Source: Aquidulcibacter sp. (lineage in GTDB: Bacteria > Pseudomonadota > Alphaproteobacteria > Caulobacterales > Aquidulcibacteraceae). Taken from it: 64,000 nt of DNA. Under the pieces are notes generated by a model. That model did no database searches. It was not told the origin of the DNA and saw nothing but the letters and a program-made list of their open reading frames with translations. This document shows, piece after piece, positions 1-8,412 of the stretch (position 1 is its first letter; the number at the start of each line of letters is the position of its first letter). The position numbers and the translations under genes were made by a program. The DNA lies in contig JAPZTJ010000038.1 in the NCBI GenBank assembly GCA_027532555.1, positions 1 through 64,000 on the forward strand. Direction: 5' to 3'.

Positions 1-245
1 AAGTTAGGTCTCGCAACCCAATCCTAAACCAGAATGATCAATGACCAACCGCCATTCCCCCCGCTCCGCCAGCTATGTGACGAGCGCTGCGCAGGGGGAT
101 TAGCTGTCACCGCGTGTTACTCCACCAAATGGGACGTGATCTGGATTTCACCTGAGTCACAGGTTCGTGACTCTAGACCTCAAGCGAATTCGCACTATAG
201 TACAGGCATCAGAAGGCTTCGACGCCGATTTTGAGAGGAAAAACC
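1..245. other. Upstream region of cytochrome c gene, no gene seen
   Basis: No convincing coding sequence lies here; the only open frame (34-234) has no recognisable composition or family. The stretch is the presumed leader and promoter of the cytochrome c gene. I found no TGT-N12-ACA PpsR-type site in it. A purine-rich GAGAGGA at about 233-239 sits just before the cytochrome ATG at 246 and is the likely ribosome binding site. Confidence 0.5.
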
Positions 246-848
246 ATGAAAAGACAAATTTTGGGTTCTGGAATTGCTGTCTCGCTTGCGGCGTTGGTTC
301 TGGTAGCAGGCTGCGGACAACAAGCCAGTGAGAAGGCAGAAGCTCCTGCCCCGGCTACTGAAGCTGCTGCCCCTGCTGCGACAGAAACTGCTGCCGCGCC
401 CGCAGCTGAAGCTGCTGCGCCTGCAACTGAAGCGGCCGCTCCGGCAGCCGATGCTGCGGCTCCTGCTGCCGCTGCCGCCGCGGCTCCAGCCGCTGGTGCA
501 ATAGTTCTGGCGATCACGGATAAAGCTGGCGCAACCCTTTCGGGCGACCCAGTAAAAGGTGAAGCCGTTTTCCGTCAGTGCCAAACTTGCCACGTCGTGA
601 CTGCTGGCGTGAACAAAGTTGGCCCATCCTTGCACAACATCATCGGCCGCACCGCAGGCCAAGTTGCTGGCTTCCGTTATTCTGAAGCGAACAAGAAGTC
701 CGGGATCACTTGGACCGAGCAAGAGCTCTACACCTATCTGGAAAATCCAAAGGCACGCATCCCCGGCACCATCATGGCCTTCGTCGGGATCAAGGATTCG
801 CAAAAGCGCGCTGACTTGGTGGCTTATCTGAAGACCCACACCAACTAA
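246..848 (+). CDS. Lipoprotein-anchored class I cytochrome c with Ala/Pro tether
   Basis: This 200-residue protein starts with a basic, hydrophobic leader ending in a lipobox (LVAGC, Cys23), so it is probably an outer- or inner-membrane-attached periplasmic lipoprotein. Residues 29-84 are a low-complexity Ala/Pro/Glu/Thr linker. The rest is a class I cytochrome c domain with one haem site CQTCH (Cys112, Cys115, His116) and a likely axial Met177 in GTIMAF, resembling soluble c2/c550 cytochromes. I chose ATG 246 over an upstream in-frame TTG (231) because GAGAGGA precedes it. It sits at the edge of the photosynthesis cluster, convergent to bchP, and the cluster has no pufC. By analogy with tethered cytochrome cy it could carry electrons from the bc1 complex to the reaction centre, which is inference. 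A respiratory role is possible. Confidence 0.85.
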   Translation: MKRQILGSGIAVSLAALVLVAGCGQQASEKAEAPAPATEAAAPAATETAAAPAAEAAAPATEAAAPAADAAAPAAAAAAAPAAGAIVLAITDKAGATLSGDPVKGEAVFRQCQTCHVVTAGVNKVGPSLHNIIGRTAGQVAGFRYSEANKKSGITWTEQELYTYLENPKARIPGTIMAFVGIKDSQKRADLVAYLKTHTN

Positions 849-898
849 ATCATGGTTTAACCTTAGGCCAACACAAGCTGGCTGACGGTAAGAGTATA

Positions 899-928
899 AG
901 GCGGGATGCATCAGCGTCCCGCCTTTTT
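899..928 (+). terminator. Rho-independent terminator after cytochrome c
   Basis: An 8-bp stem (AGGCGGGA at 899-906, TCCCGCCT at 917-924) with a 10-nt loop is followed by a run of T. It ends the cytochrome transcript and, being nearly symmetric, may also act on transcripts arriving from the minus-strand bchP side. Confidence 0.85.
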
Positions 929-947
929 CATGCGCGCCGAAATCCGC

Positions 948-1235
948 CTAAATCTTGCGGCGCGCAAGGTCAGCTAGGTGAAGCGGCAACGACAATGCAA
1001 GAAACAAAGCAACCCAGACCAAGCTGGATTGCGTCAGGGCTGCACGTAAGGCCAACATGAGGCACGTACCAGGTCCAAGGGCCAAAACAAGGGTAAACGC
1101 TCGTGTCGCCAAAGTGCCACTTCTTCCAAAAAGGCAGAGGGCCAGAAACTCTAAAGCAATCACCACCAGTGCCACGTCTATCGCAAGGCCGGAGGTAAAT
1201 AAGTGGGTGAGGATAGGCAGAAAATTATCAGGCAT
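948..1235 (-). CDS. Small membrane protein downstream of bchP
   Basis: This 95-residue protein has about three hydrophobic segments (roughly 15-35, 43-62 and 68-88) and a short basic C-terminus (LARRKI). No family was recognised. It is on the same strand as bchP, 21 bp downstream of its stop, so it is likely the last gene of a bchG-bch2-bchP operon. A role in pigment assembly or in BchP/BchG membrane organisation is only a guess from position. Confidence 0.6.
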   Translation of the reverse strand: MPDNFLPILTHLFTSGLAIDVALVVIALEFLALCLFGRSGTLATRAFTLVLALGPGTCLMLALRAALTQSSLVWVALFLALSLPLHLADLARRKI

Positions 1236-1256
1236 TTCGGGCTTGTGTTTGCGGCT

Positions 1257-2447
1257 TCAAGTAGGCGAAAGACCCAGCAAATGGCCCATATCCTTAAAGA
1301 ATATACGGGCGTGGGCCGCAGGCTTGGCACGCACCAATTCCTTATTCATATAGGCCTGCCAAGTCAGATGTTGCACATCGGGATCGCCGCAAATTTGGAC
1401 AAATCGCTCCCGCCGTTTGTCGCTACGGTACCAGAAGTGCTGCATGACCCCCAGAATCCAGAAGACCTTGCCATGCGCCTTCATAAAGCGCTGGCGGGCG
1501 AGTTTAAGCGCGGAGACTTTGCCGGTAGCGAGCGCTTCTGAAACCGCATTGGCGGCTTCCCGGCCACACACCATGGCATAATAAATGCCTTCCCCCGACG
1601 AGGGGGCAACAACGCCTGCGGCGTCACCAGCCAGAAGAACATCTCGCCCATTGTCCCAGCGTTTGAGAGGCTTTAGCGGGATTGGCGCGCCTTCGGTTCG
1701 CACCGTATCACAAGCATCAAGGCCTGACGCCGCACGCAAGTCCTTGATGGCGCCGCGCAGTGAGAAACCTTTATGTGCGCTACCGACACCAATGCTGGCG
1801 GTCGATCCATGCGGGAAGATCCAAGCATAGAAATCTGGCGATAAATGGCCCTGGTAATAGACATCACACCGGCTCGGGTCGAAGTCGCCCGATATCGTCT
1901 CGGGCACGGAGATAATTTCGTGATAAGCAAAGACGCATGGGATTTTCTCGGCACCCTTGATGGTCTGTTTGCCAACTTTAGAGCGCGCGCCATCGGCTCC
2001 TATTACATAGCGGGCAGTGACTTGTTGAGCTTGGCCTTCACCATCGACATAGTGGATTAGGCTGGGTCCATCGGCTTGATGCTCCAAACGCTCAAATTCA
2101 CCCTTGCGCCGTTCGGCCCCTGATTGGGCAGCCCGTTCGCGCAGGAACTCGTCGAATGTATCGCGATTGACCATGCCGACATAGCCGCCTTCAATCGGCA
2201 TATCGACTGCTTTGCCGCTGGGTGCGATCATACGGGCAGCATTGGCGTGGGCGCAGAGAAGATAAGCTGGAATATCAAAATCGCGCATGAGGCGCGGCGG
2301 AATAGCGCCACCACACGGCTTGATCCGACCTGCCTTGTCCAACAGCATCACGCGATGACCAAGCAATGCCAGATCGGTCGCCGCGGTTGCCCCGCATGGT
2401 CCGCCACCGACGACTATGACATCAAATTCTGCGGGCTTTGCCATCAT
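1257..2447 (-). CDS. bchP: Geranylgeranyl diphosphate/bacteriochlorophyll reductase BchP
   Basis: This 396-residue flavoprotein is expected to reduce the geranylgeranyl tail of bacteriochlorophyll a (or free GGPP) stepwise to phytyl with NADPH, at the membrane. The N-terminus has a dinucleotide-binding motif (VIVVGGGPCGATAA) followed by KPCGGAIPPRL, a signature of plant and bacterial geranylgeranyl reductases. A second FAD motif, VLLAGDAAGVVAPSSGEGI, lies near residue 270. Length is typical for BchP. It is preceded by bch2 with one base between the bch2 stop and the ATG; a second Met codon follows directly. Order bchG-bch2-bchP matches other purple-bacterial clusters. Confidence 0.95.
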   Translation of the reverse strand: MMAKPAEFDVIVVGGGPCGATAATDLALLGHRVMLLDKAGRIKPCGGAIPPRLMRDFDIPAYLLCAHANAARMIAPSGKAVDMPIEGGYVGMVNRDTFDEFLRERAAQSGAERRKGEFERLEHQADGPSLIHYVDGEGQAQQVTARYVIGADGARSKVGKQTIKGAEKIPCVFAYHEIISVPETISGDFDPSRCDVYYQGHLSPDFYAWIFPHGSTASIGVGSAHKGFSLRGAIKDLRAASGLDACDTVRTEGAPIPLKPLKRWDNGRDVLLAGDAAGVVAPSSGEGIYYAMVCGREAANAVSEALATGKVSALKLARQRFMKAHGKVFWILGVMQHFWYRSDKRRERFVQICGDPDVQHLTWQAYMNKELVRAKPAAHARIFFKDMGHLLGLSPT

Positions 2448-2448
2448 C

Positions 2449-3822
2449 TTATCCTTGTGTCAGGGGGGAGCCTCGTCCCACAAGCTGGGCTGGCCCGTCG
2501 GTTTCCGCGAAGACGCGCGATTTTTGGTGCTCAAGGCGGCTAGCGAGATACGCAGCGACCAAGAAAAGAGCGCCTTCAATGACAAAGACAACGAGGAAGG
2601 CATGGCCGGTTTCAGGCAATACCGCCCGCAAACCATCGACGCCCATTGCTCCAAAGAAGCCGCCAAGGCCAAATGCTATGGCTTGAGCGGCCCCCCAAAT
2701 CCCCATTCGAATGCCAACACGCGATTTCTGCCCGCTTCCTGCAAGGCCCATCATGGATCCGATGGCGGCGACGGCAAAAATGCCATTTGCAAAGCCCAAG
2801 GCAAAGACGGTTGGCTTAAGCGGCCAGCCTGGGCCAATTTCAGCTGCAGCTGCTAGTCCCAAAAGCGCAAGCGCAGAGCCCAAGCAGCCAAAGATCGCCC
2901 AGGTCCCTAACCAGTTTTTGCCTGAACGCGAGCTGCGCCCACCTATCGCCCCGGTCAGGATCATGCCCAACAAAACACCCATATTCTGAACGCCCGATAA
3001 CTGGGTCGACTGGCCTGGCGTCATTTGGAAGACCAAGCCGGCAAAGGGTTCTAAAATCAGGTCCTGCGCGCTGTAAGCCAACATCGATACGAATACGAAG
3101 ATAGAGAAGTTGCGCGCCAATGGCTCTGCCCAGATATCCTTCAAAGCCTGACGAAACGGGACGGGCTCAGGTGCTTCCTCTGCTGCTTCAGACTCTGCCA
3201 CGACAGCACCTTTGGGCAACTCAACGCCATGGACAGCGGCTAAAGTGACCAGAAAGGCACAACCAGCAACAGCTGTCGCCGCGAAAATCAAAGCTCGTGA
3301 ACTAAAGGGCGTAATCAGTTGAGCGACAATGATGGACGAAACAACGATCCCAATAATCATCATGATCCATGTAATCGACGCTGCAGCCGGGCGCCGCTCT
3401 GGGGCGACACGGGTTGCCAAGAGGGCCAAAAGCGAAGTGCCGGATGCGCCGACGCCCATCCCAATCATCAGATATGCCAAAACAGAAAGCAGGACGCCGA
3501 GTTCAGGCGCGTTGGCCATCATCAAAGCAGCATGAGTTGCACCTATCGCGCCAAGACATAAACAAGCCATGCCACCGATAATCCATGGTGTGCGTCTGCT
3601 ACCAAGGTCAGAACCATAGCCCCAGTGCGGTCGGGTGATCTGCACAGCAAAGTGCAAACCAACGAGGGCTGCAGGTAGCATAGCTGGCATCGCCATCTCG
3701 ACCACCATGACCCGGTTCAGGGTCGAGGTTGTAAGCGCAACAACAGCGCCAAGCGCACTTTGCACCAACCCCAGACGGGCAATGCCGAGCCAACCTAAAG
3801 GATTGTGTGAAGGTTGGGTCAT
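2449..3822 (-). CDS. BCD/PucC-family MFS protein (Bch2, ORF428-type)
   Basis: This 457-residue protein has about 12 hydrophobic segments and belongs to the bacteriochlorophyll-delivery (BCD/PucC) branch of the major facilitator family, shown by TSTLNRVMVVE near residue 33, GSRRTPWIIGG near 75 and a late GIWGAAQAIAFGLGG. The gene between bchG and bchP in purple bacteria is the usual ORF428/bch2. The family is implicated in light-harvesting complex assembly or pigment handling. Its start overlaps the bchG stop by 4 bp. It is a paralogue of LhaA at 8409-9875, so the two should not be merged. Confidence 0.88.
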   Translation of the reverse strand: MTQPSHNPLGWLGIARLGLVQSALGAVVALTTSTLNRVMVVEMAMPAMLPAALVGLHFAVQITRPHWGYGSDLGSRRTPWIIGGMACLCLGAIGATHAALMMANAPELGVLLSVLAYLMIGMGVGASGTSLLALLATRVAPERRPAAASITWIMMIIGIVVSSIIVAQLITPFSSRALIFAATAVAGCAFLVTLAAVHGVELPKGAVVAESEAAEEAPEPVPFRQALKDIWAEPLARNFSIFVFVSMLAYSAQDLILEPFAGLVFQMTPGQSTQLSGVQNMGVLLGMILTGAIGGRSSRSGKNWLGTWAIFGCLGSALALLGLAAAAEIGPGWPLKPTVFALGFANGIFAVAAIGSMMGLAGSGQKSRVGIRMGIWGAAQAIAFGLGGFFGAMGVDGLRAVLPETGHAFLVVFVIEGALFLVAAYLASRLEHQKSRVFAETDGPAQLVGRGSPLTQG

Positions 3823-4733
3823 GCATTTCCTCCAAGTAGAGAGCCGACGCCAATGGCGCTCACCAGCATACCCAGCACATAAAGGCTGGTCCCGGTCGCA
3901 TTATACCAAGGCGTGTGTTTCAAGGGGTCGCTCAAAAGTCGCCGCATCAAAGCAAACTGGGCAAGCAAGGCAATCAGTACGCCAGCGGCGTATGGCCACA
4001 GACCCCAATAGACGAGCAGACCGATCACCGCGGCCTGAGGGACAGCCATTACTAAGCAAGCAAAACGAGCTGCACCATCGACCCCCATAACGACTGGCAG
4101 AGATCTAAGCCCCAGCTGACGGTCTCCCTCAACAGCTTTAAAGTCATTCAGGGTCATGATGCCATGTGCGCCGGCCGCATAAAGTCCGGCCAGCAATAGA
4201 ATTTTTATGTCGGGTAGGGTCTGAGTGACAACGGCAGCACCCGTAAACCAAGTTAGACCCTCATACGAAAATCCAACGGATGCAGGCCCCCACCAGCCGC
4301 TCTGCTTGAGTCGGAACGGCGGCGCGCTATAGGCCCAAGCAAGCACAATCCCAAGCGCTGCAGCCACGAAAACCCAAGGACCCAATGTGGCTGCGAACAA
4401 GAGAGATACGACTGTCCAGACCATCGCGATCCAAAGACCCCAGCGACCTGGAATTCGCCCAGAAGGGATTGGACGATTAGGTTCGTTGATCGCGTCTACA
4501 TGGCGATCAAACCAGTCGTTCACAGCCTGGCTCGTGGCGCAAATCATTGGCCCTGCCAGAATTGCACCCGCAAGTGCCAATGGCCATTTTTCAGAAAAAG
4601 GTGCCCCCGAAGAAACCACACCACACATGAAGGCCCACATAGGAGCAAACCAAGTTATGGGTTTAAACAGCTCAAGCACCGCTTTGGGGGCTGGCAATTT
4701 GGATGGTACCAAGGGTGCAGCTGTCTGATTCAT
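3819..4733 (-). CDS. bchG: Bacteriochlorophyll synthase BchG
   Basis: This 304-residue UbiA-family prenyltransferase should esterify bacteriochlorophyllide a with geranylgeranyl or phytyl diphosphate in the cytoplasmic membrane. The diphosphate/Mg motif NDWFDRHVDAINEPNRPIPS lies near residues 90-110 and a second acidic motif, NDFKAVEGDRQLGLRSLPV, near 197-215. Hydrophobic segments fill the rest. It is first in the bchG-bch2-bchP operon, with bch2 coupled by a 4-bp overlap. A strong PpsR-type dyad lies about 30-45 bp upstream of the ATG, so light/oxygen repression is expected. Confidence 0.96.
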   Translation of the reverse strand: MNQTAAPLVPSKLPAPKAVLELFKPITWFAPMWAFMCGVVSSGAPFSEKWPLALAGAILAGPMICATSQAVNDWFDRHVDAINEPNRPIPSGRIPGRWGLWIAMVWTVVSLLFAATLGPWVFVAAALGIVLAWAYSAPPFRLKQSGWWGPASVGFSYEGLTWFTGAAVVTQTLPDIKILLLAGLYAAGAHGIMTLNDFKAVEGDRQLGLRSLPVVMGVDGAARFACLVMAVPQAAVIGLLVYWGLWPYAAGVLIALLAQFALMRRLLSDPLKHTPWYNATGTSLYVLGMLVSAIGVGSLLGGNA

Positions 4734-4750
4734 AGGGCAAGCCTATGTTG

Positions 4751-4782
4751 GACACTGAATAGTGTCAATTAAATTCGACACT
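4751..4782. promoter_or_regulatory. Triple half-site PpsR-type operator before bchG
   Basis: Three GACACT/AGTGTC half-sites lie in a row: GACACT 4751-4756, AGTGTC 4761-4766 and GACACT 4777-4782. The last two form TGTC-N10-GACA (4763-4780), a perfect match to the PpsR/CrtJ consensus TGT-N12-ACA. The first two form a shorter dyad with a 4-nt spacer. The position, 18-49 bp upstream of the bchG start, fits repression of bchG-bch2-bchP. Confidence 0.8.
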
Positions 4783-4959
4783 ATTTCATCGGGAGGTAAT
4801 TTTCAAAAATGACTTTGTTTTCAATACACACAGGCAGAAGCTATGGCTCCAAATCATGTGCTTCGCGCACCTTCGATCTAAATTGATCGAGCCGCCTTCA
4901 AAAATCGAATTTTGCTGGCCGATTGTCGACCGATTGTTGGATTAAATCAGGGAACAACC

Positions 4960-6390
4960 CTATTGGGCGTCGTCGTCAAAATTGCCAATGCCAAAGCGAT
5001 GAAGTTTGGAATAAAGGCTTTGGCGGCTGACGCCTAAAATCTCTGCTGCTGACGCGCGATTATTGCCAGTCAGATCTAAGGCAGCTTCGATGCAAAGCCT
5101 TTCAACAAAATCAGTGGTGTCGCGCACGATTTCTTTTAAAGAAACCCGGCCCACCAGCTCACTCATATCCGCTGGGGAACGAACTAGTTCTAGTGGCTGT
5201 TGGCCACGTTCCATTTCGCGGCGGCTCACCCGACGGATGCTGAAGCCATAGAAGCCTTCTTCTCCTTCGGGAACCGATACAGCGCAGACTTCGACATCTT
5301 CCAACTCCCCAAATTGGGTTTGCAAGACTGTCGGGAAATTGCGGACGACGCCATATTTGACCAAGTTTTCGAGGAGAATGTTACGATCCACACCCGGCCG
5401 GCCCAAAAACCGTGTCAGAGCTTCGCCATTGGCCTGCTCTGGAGTTGGCAGATGAACCAGATCGAGGAAGGCCGAATTCTGCGTGAGAATGTTTAACTCC
5501 CGGTCTGTGACCACTAGACCATCTGGAAGGAGGTTAATCGATGCCAACATGCGATGGCTGCCGTCTACCGCAATGGGCTCTGATCGTTCTGCCGGAACCA
5601 ACCGAACCAAGAAGTGCATGCTGCGGTCCTGCCTAAATAGGGAGGCGCTCACATTCAATTGTCGGCCATTGGAAGTCAGACTTGTTTGCGGAGCCGAGCG
5701 GCTGGTTGATGCCTGAGCGACCGAAAGAAGGGATGCAGCATCTTCTTGGTTTTGCACCGCAAACAGACGCGAAAATGGCTTTCCAACAAGGGACCCATCC
5801 CCGCCGATCAAGCGGTCTGCTGCTGGATTGGCTTCTGCGACACGACGGGTAGAGCCGTCAATGATGAGAACCGCTTCGCTGGTCGACTGAAACAGCATGC
5901 GATAACGCGATTCAGACGTACGCATCCTCGCATAGTCCCGTTCCATCGACTGCTGCGCTTGCAACAGTCGCTGCTGCAGAACTGACGCAGCGCGATGGTC
6001 GCGCCCAATAGCAATAATCCGACCATCATCCCCGGTGCCGACGGCTACATAACGTAAGGCAACAGAATCGCCTCTGCGAGACGGGTGGTTAAGCTCGCGC
6101 CAGCGGATCGCTTTATCAGACGCTGCATCTCGCAACATCTCTTCCACTTTTGGACGGCTATCTTGCGTGACCGTATCTGACCAAGGCTTATTTACCCAGC
6201 TCTCAAAATCATCGAGCTGTAGGTCTGAATTGCCGACGGCCAAGTCGCAAATCACGCCATCGCGGTCTATAACAATGGCCACATCCCCACCGGCAGCCAA
6301 AACCTTAACCGCAATCGAAGCCTCTAAGTCGCCAAGCGCAGCAGGCTGCAGCAGTGGACCGAAGTTTTCATTAGCGGGGGTATGTTCCAT
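4960..6390 (-). CDS. ppsR: Photosynthesis gene repressor PpsR/CrtJ
   Basis: This 476-residue regulator follows the PpsR layout: an N-terminal region, tandem PAS-like domains (about 30-140, 160-265 and 275-385) and a C-terminal Fis-type helix-turn-helix with NNRASAAEILGVSRQSLYSK near residues 440-460. PpsR represses bch, crt and puf genes under oxygen or light at TGT-N12-ACA sites, several of which occur here. A Cys just before the HTH (LCIEAALDLT) may match the redox cysteine of CrtJ; alignment would be needed. It follows ppaA by 35 bp, so the two are probably co-transcribed. Confidence 0.95.
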   Translation of the reverse strand: MEHTPANENFGPLLQPAALGDLEASIAVKVLAAGGDVAIVIDRDGVICDLAVGNSDLQLDDFESWVNKPWSDTVTQDSRPKVEEMLRDAASDKAIRWRELNHPSRRGDSVALRYVAVGTGDDGRIIAIGRDHRAASVLQQRLLQAQQSMERDYARMRTSESRYRMLFQSTSEAVLIIDGSTRRVAEANPAADRLIGGDGSLVGKPFSRLFAVQNQEDAASLLSVAQASTSRSAPQTSLTSNGRQLNVSASLFRQDRSMHFLVRLVPAERSEPIAVDGSHRMLASINLLPDGLVVTDRELNILTQNSAFLDLVHLPTPEQANGEALTRFLGRPGVDRNILLENLVKYGVVRNFPTVLQTQFGELEDVEVCAVSVPEGEEGFYGFSIRRVSRREMERGQQPLELVRSPADMSELVGRVSLKEIVRDTTDFVERLCIEAALDLTGNNRASAAEILGVSRQSLYSKLHRFGIGNFDDDAQ

Positions 6391-6425
6391 GTGCGCGATA
6401 AAGACCTTGAAACTAGCATAAACGG

Positions 6426-7337
6426 TTAATGCCTGTGATTGTGCTCGTGTATGACTGTTTCAGCGATGGCGATAGCTTCTCTGCCGTCACTAGCAGAGAA
6501 ATCAGCCCCGACGCTCGCTGCCAATTCAGGCCGCTCAACAATGTGGCTTCCCCCAACCATCACGAGAATATGGCGATTGTGTGAGACTTTACGTACCTGA
6601 CGGATCAATTCCTTGACAAATGGGAGCTGAGTCTCGCCTGAAATGCCGATTCCGAGGATATGGAAGCTCTCACTGCCCACAATTGCCAAGACATCATTGA
6701 TACGAGAATTGGGCTCACACAGGGTTCGCCAGCCCGCACGTCTAAATAATTCGTCCACCATGCGGATGCCAAAGCTGTGCATTTCCCCTGCTGGCGTCAC
6801 AAAAAGACCCGATGCCGAGTCTGCGCGAAGATTTTTTTCGTCGCGATCATTGTCGCTCAGGCGGTTCAAAAGTGTCTGCAACCGACCAAGGCCAATCGTG
6901 ACATCTGAGAAGGACGCAGTGTCATCTTCCCACATCAAGCCTAAATGCCGAGCCGCCGGTGCCATTAGGTCAACATAAACTTCATCTAAGCGGAGACCGG
7001 AATTCAAATAGGCCTGAAGAATAACCTCAACATCATCGACTTCGTGGGTGAGCAAGATATGGGCTAGATCAATCACCGCGGTTTGCCCCGGCTCCTTGCC
7101 GGAGACCTGGCCGAGGTTTTGGTCGCGATGGGTTTTGTGGGCCAGCATGAGACGGGGAATGATATCGCCTTCAACCATCTGCGCCAGCAACTCCATAATC
7201 TTTACATCTGTTGACTTGTCGCCGCCATGCGCTGGTGCGGACTCTGGCTTAGTCCAAGCTGGCGTTGAGCCCTGCTTGATTTCTTCTTGGCCGGGGTTTC
7301 TGGGGTCCAAGTGCACTAAGGTGTCTTGATTGGACAT
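6426..7337 (-). CDS. ppaA: B12-binding antirepressor PpaA/AerR
   Basis: This protein of about 303 residues carries a C-terminal cobalamin-binding (SCHIC-type) domain with GEMHSFGIRMVDELF, where the His matches the expected axial ligand, and the later GGSHIVERPEL. In Rhodobacter, PpaA/AerR binds B12 and acts with PpsR/CrtJ to control photosynthesis genes in response to light. I chose the ATG at 7337 (MSNQDT) because GGAGAAG precedes it; an in-frame ATG 30 bp upstream is less likely. It is first in the ppaA-ppsR pair and divergent from bchF. Confidence 0.93.
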   Translation of the reverse strand: MSNQDTLVHLDPRNPGQEEIKQGSTPAWTKPESAPAHGGDKSTDVKIMELLAQMVEGDIIPRLMLAHKTHRDQNLGQVSGKEPGQTAVIDLAHILLTHEVDDVEVILQAYLNSGLRLDEVYVDLMAPAARHLGLMWEDDTASFSDVTIGLGRLQTLLNRLSDNDRDEKNLRADSASGLFVTPAGEMHSFGIRMVDELFRRAGWRTLCEPNSRINDVLAIVGSESFHILGIGISGETQLPFVKELIRQVRKVSHNRHILVMVGGSHIVERPELAASVGADFSASDGREAIAIAETVIHEHNHRH

Positions 7338-7842
7338 TTTGCTTCTCCAGATCATTTTCGGAGTCACACCGCCTCGTACGCGTCCAGCTACGCGCTGCCC
7401 CCTGCTGTTGGTTCCCGCCTTACGAGGAAATCAGCCATCAGGTCATCCCAAACCAGTGTAGCAGCCTTTTTTCCTAAGCTTTACCTGACCTCTGGTCTCT
7501 TCAACTTACACGAAGATTTAATATGGGCCAGAGCCAAATTGAAAAATTTATCCCCAAACGCCAAAAAGTGTCAGTTTTGTTAGGCGTCCAAATAACTTGA
7601 CAATCAAAGTGGGCGTGCGAAACTCAGGGATGGCGTAGGCACTTTTCGTCTGACGCTGCTGGAAATCAGGAATGCAATCTTTGCATATCTCAACAAAATC
7701 AGTGTCTTCGCATACATTTTGCGAGTGCGACGCTGCGCGTGCGATAGAGCAGGGTGCGAGGTGTGAACAGGTTCATACGGCTGAGATTTTCAGTGCCGAT
7801 CAAGCGGGTGTTGACTGTGTTTTGTCCGACCTTCCTGCCAGT
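7338..7842. promoter_or_regulatory. ppaA-bchF divergent control region
   Basis: About 500 bp separate the proposed ppaA and bchF starts and hold no recognisable gene. The region has two dyads: TCGCA-N7-TGCGA (7708-7724), and GTGTGAAC-AG-GTTCATAC (7761-7778), which reads TGT-N12-ACG and is one base off the PpsR consensus. The open frame from 7672 that runs into bchF has no homology in its first 57 residues, so I treat it as leader. Regulation of both directions from here is likely. Confidence 0.55.
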
Positions 7843-8412
7843 ATGTCCAATCCGGCGACCGCAGAACGGTCTAAATCGCCAAAAAAGCCACTCTACACGC
7901 CTGAACAGCGGGCGCGGCGTGATGAGACACCTTGGACTTTAGTTCAGGCTATTTTGGCACCACTACAATTTCTGGTTTTCCTGATCAGTTTGGGCTTAGT
8001 CGCCTACTATCTCAGCACGGGAAAAGGGTATGAAGCGGCGACGATCTCCATCCTGATCAAGACATTCCTACTTTATACCATCATGATTACCGGCTCGATC
8101 TGGGAAAAAGTGGTGTTTGGTGAGTGGCTCTTTGTAGATGCCTTCTTTTGGGAAGACGTCTTTTCAATGTTGGTCCTCGCCCTCCAAACTCTCTACGTTG
8201 TCGCCCTTCTAAAAGGCTGGTGGACCCCTGAACAACAGATCTATATCGCTGTCGCTGCCTATGCGACTTATGTGATTAATGCAGCGCAATTTCTTTGGAA
8301 GCTGCGCGTAGCGCGCCTGGAGGGCCAGAAGAGTGATGCGAGTTCGCAGAGCGGGCAGATGTCATCTTCGAATGCAGCATCGAGCACCAATTGGGCAGGG
8401 CAAAAGTCATGA
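7843..8412 (+). CDS. bchF: 3-vinyl bacteriochlorophyllide hydratase BchF
   Basis: This protein of about 189 residues hydrates the C3 vinyl group of (bacterio)chlorophyllide to hydroxyethyl on the way to bacteriochlorophyll a. Family signatures are KPLYTPEQRARRDETPWTLV near the N-terminus and EKVVFGEWLFVDAFFWEDVF in the middle, with about four membrane segments. I placed the start at ATG 7843 (MSNPAT), since homologues begin shortly before this block. The C-terminus has an unusual Ser/Gln/Asn-rich tail. The stop overlaps the lhaA start (ATGA). In most purple bacteria bchN follows bchF; here it does not. Confidence 0.93.
   Translation: MSNPATAERSKSPKKPLYTPEQRARRDETPWTLVQAILAPLQFLVFLISLGLVAYYLSTGKGYEAATISILIKTFLLYTIMITGSIWEKVVFGEWLFVDAFFWEDVFSMLVLALQTLYVVALLKGWWTPEQQIYIAVAAYATYVINAAQFLWKLRVARLEGQKSDASSQSGQMSSSNAASSTNWAGQKS

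Noticed and set aside
34-234. 66-codon plus-strand frame at the window start
   Set aside because: No composition, family or ribosome binding site support.
195-911. Long minus-strand frame opposite the cytochrome c gene
   Set aside because: Its Ser/Gly/Arg-rich run is the antisense of the Ala/Pro tether codons; the plus strand has the haem motif and lipobox.
7672-7842. 57-residue N-terminal extension of BchF
   Set aside because: The residues do not look like BchF, and the region holds dyads expected of a control region.
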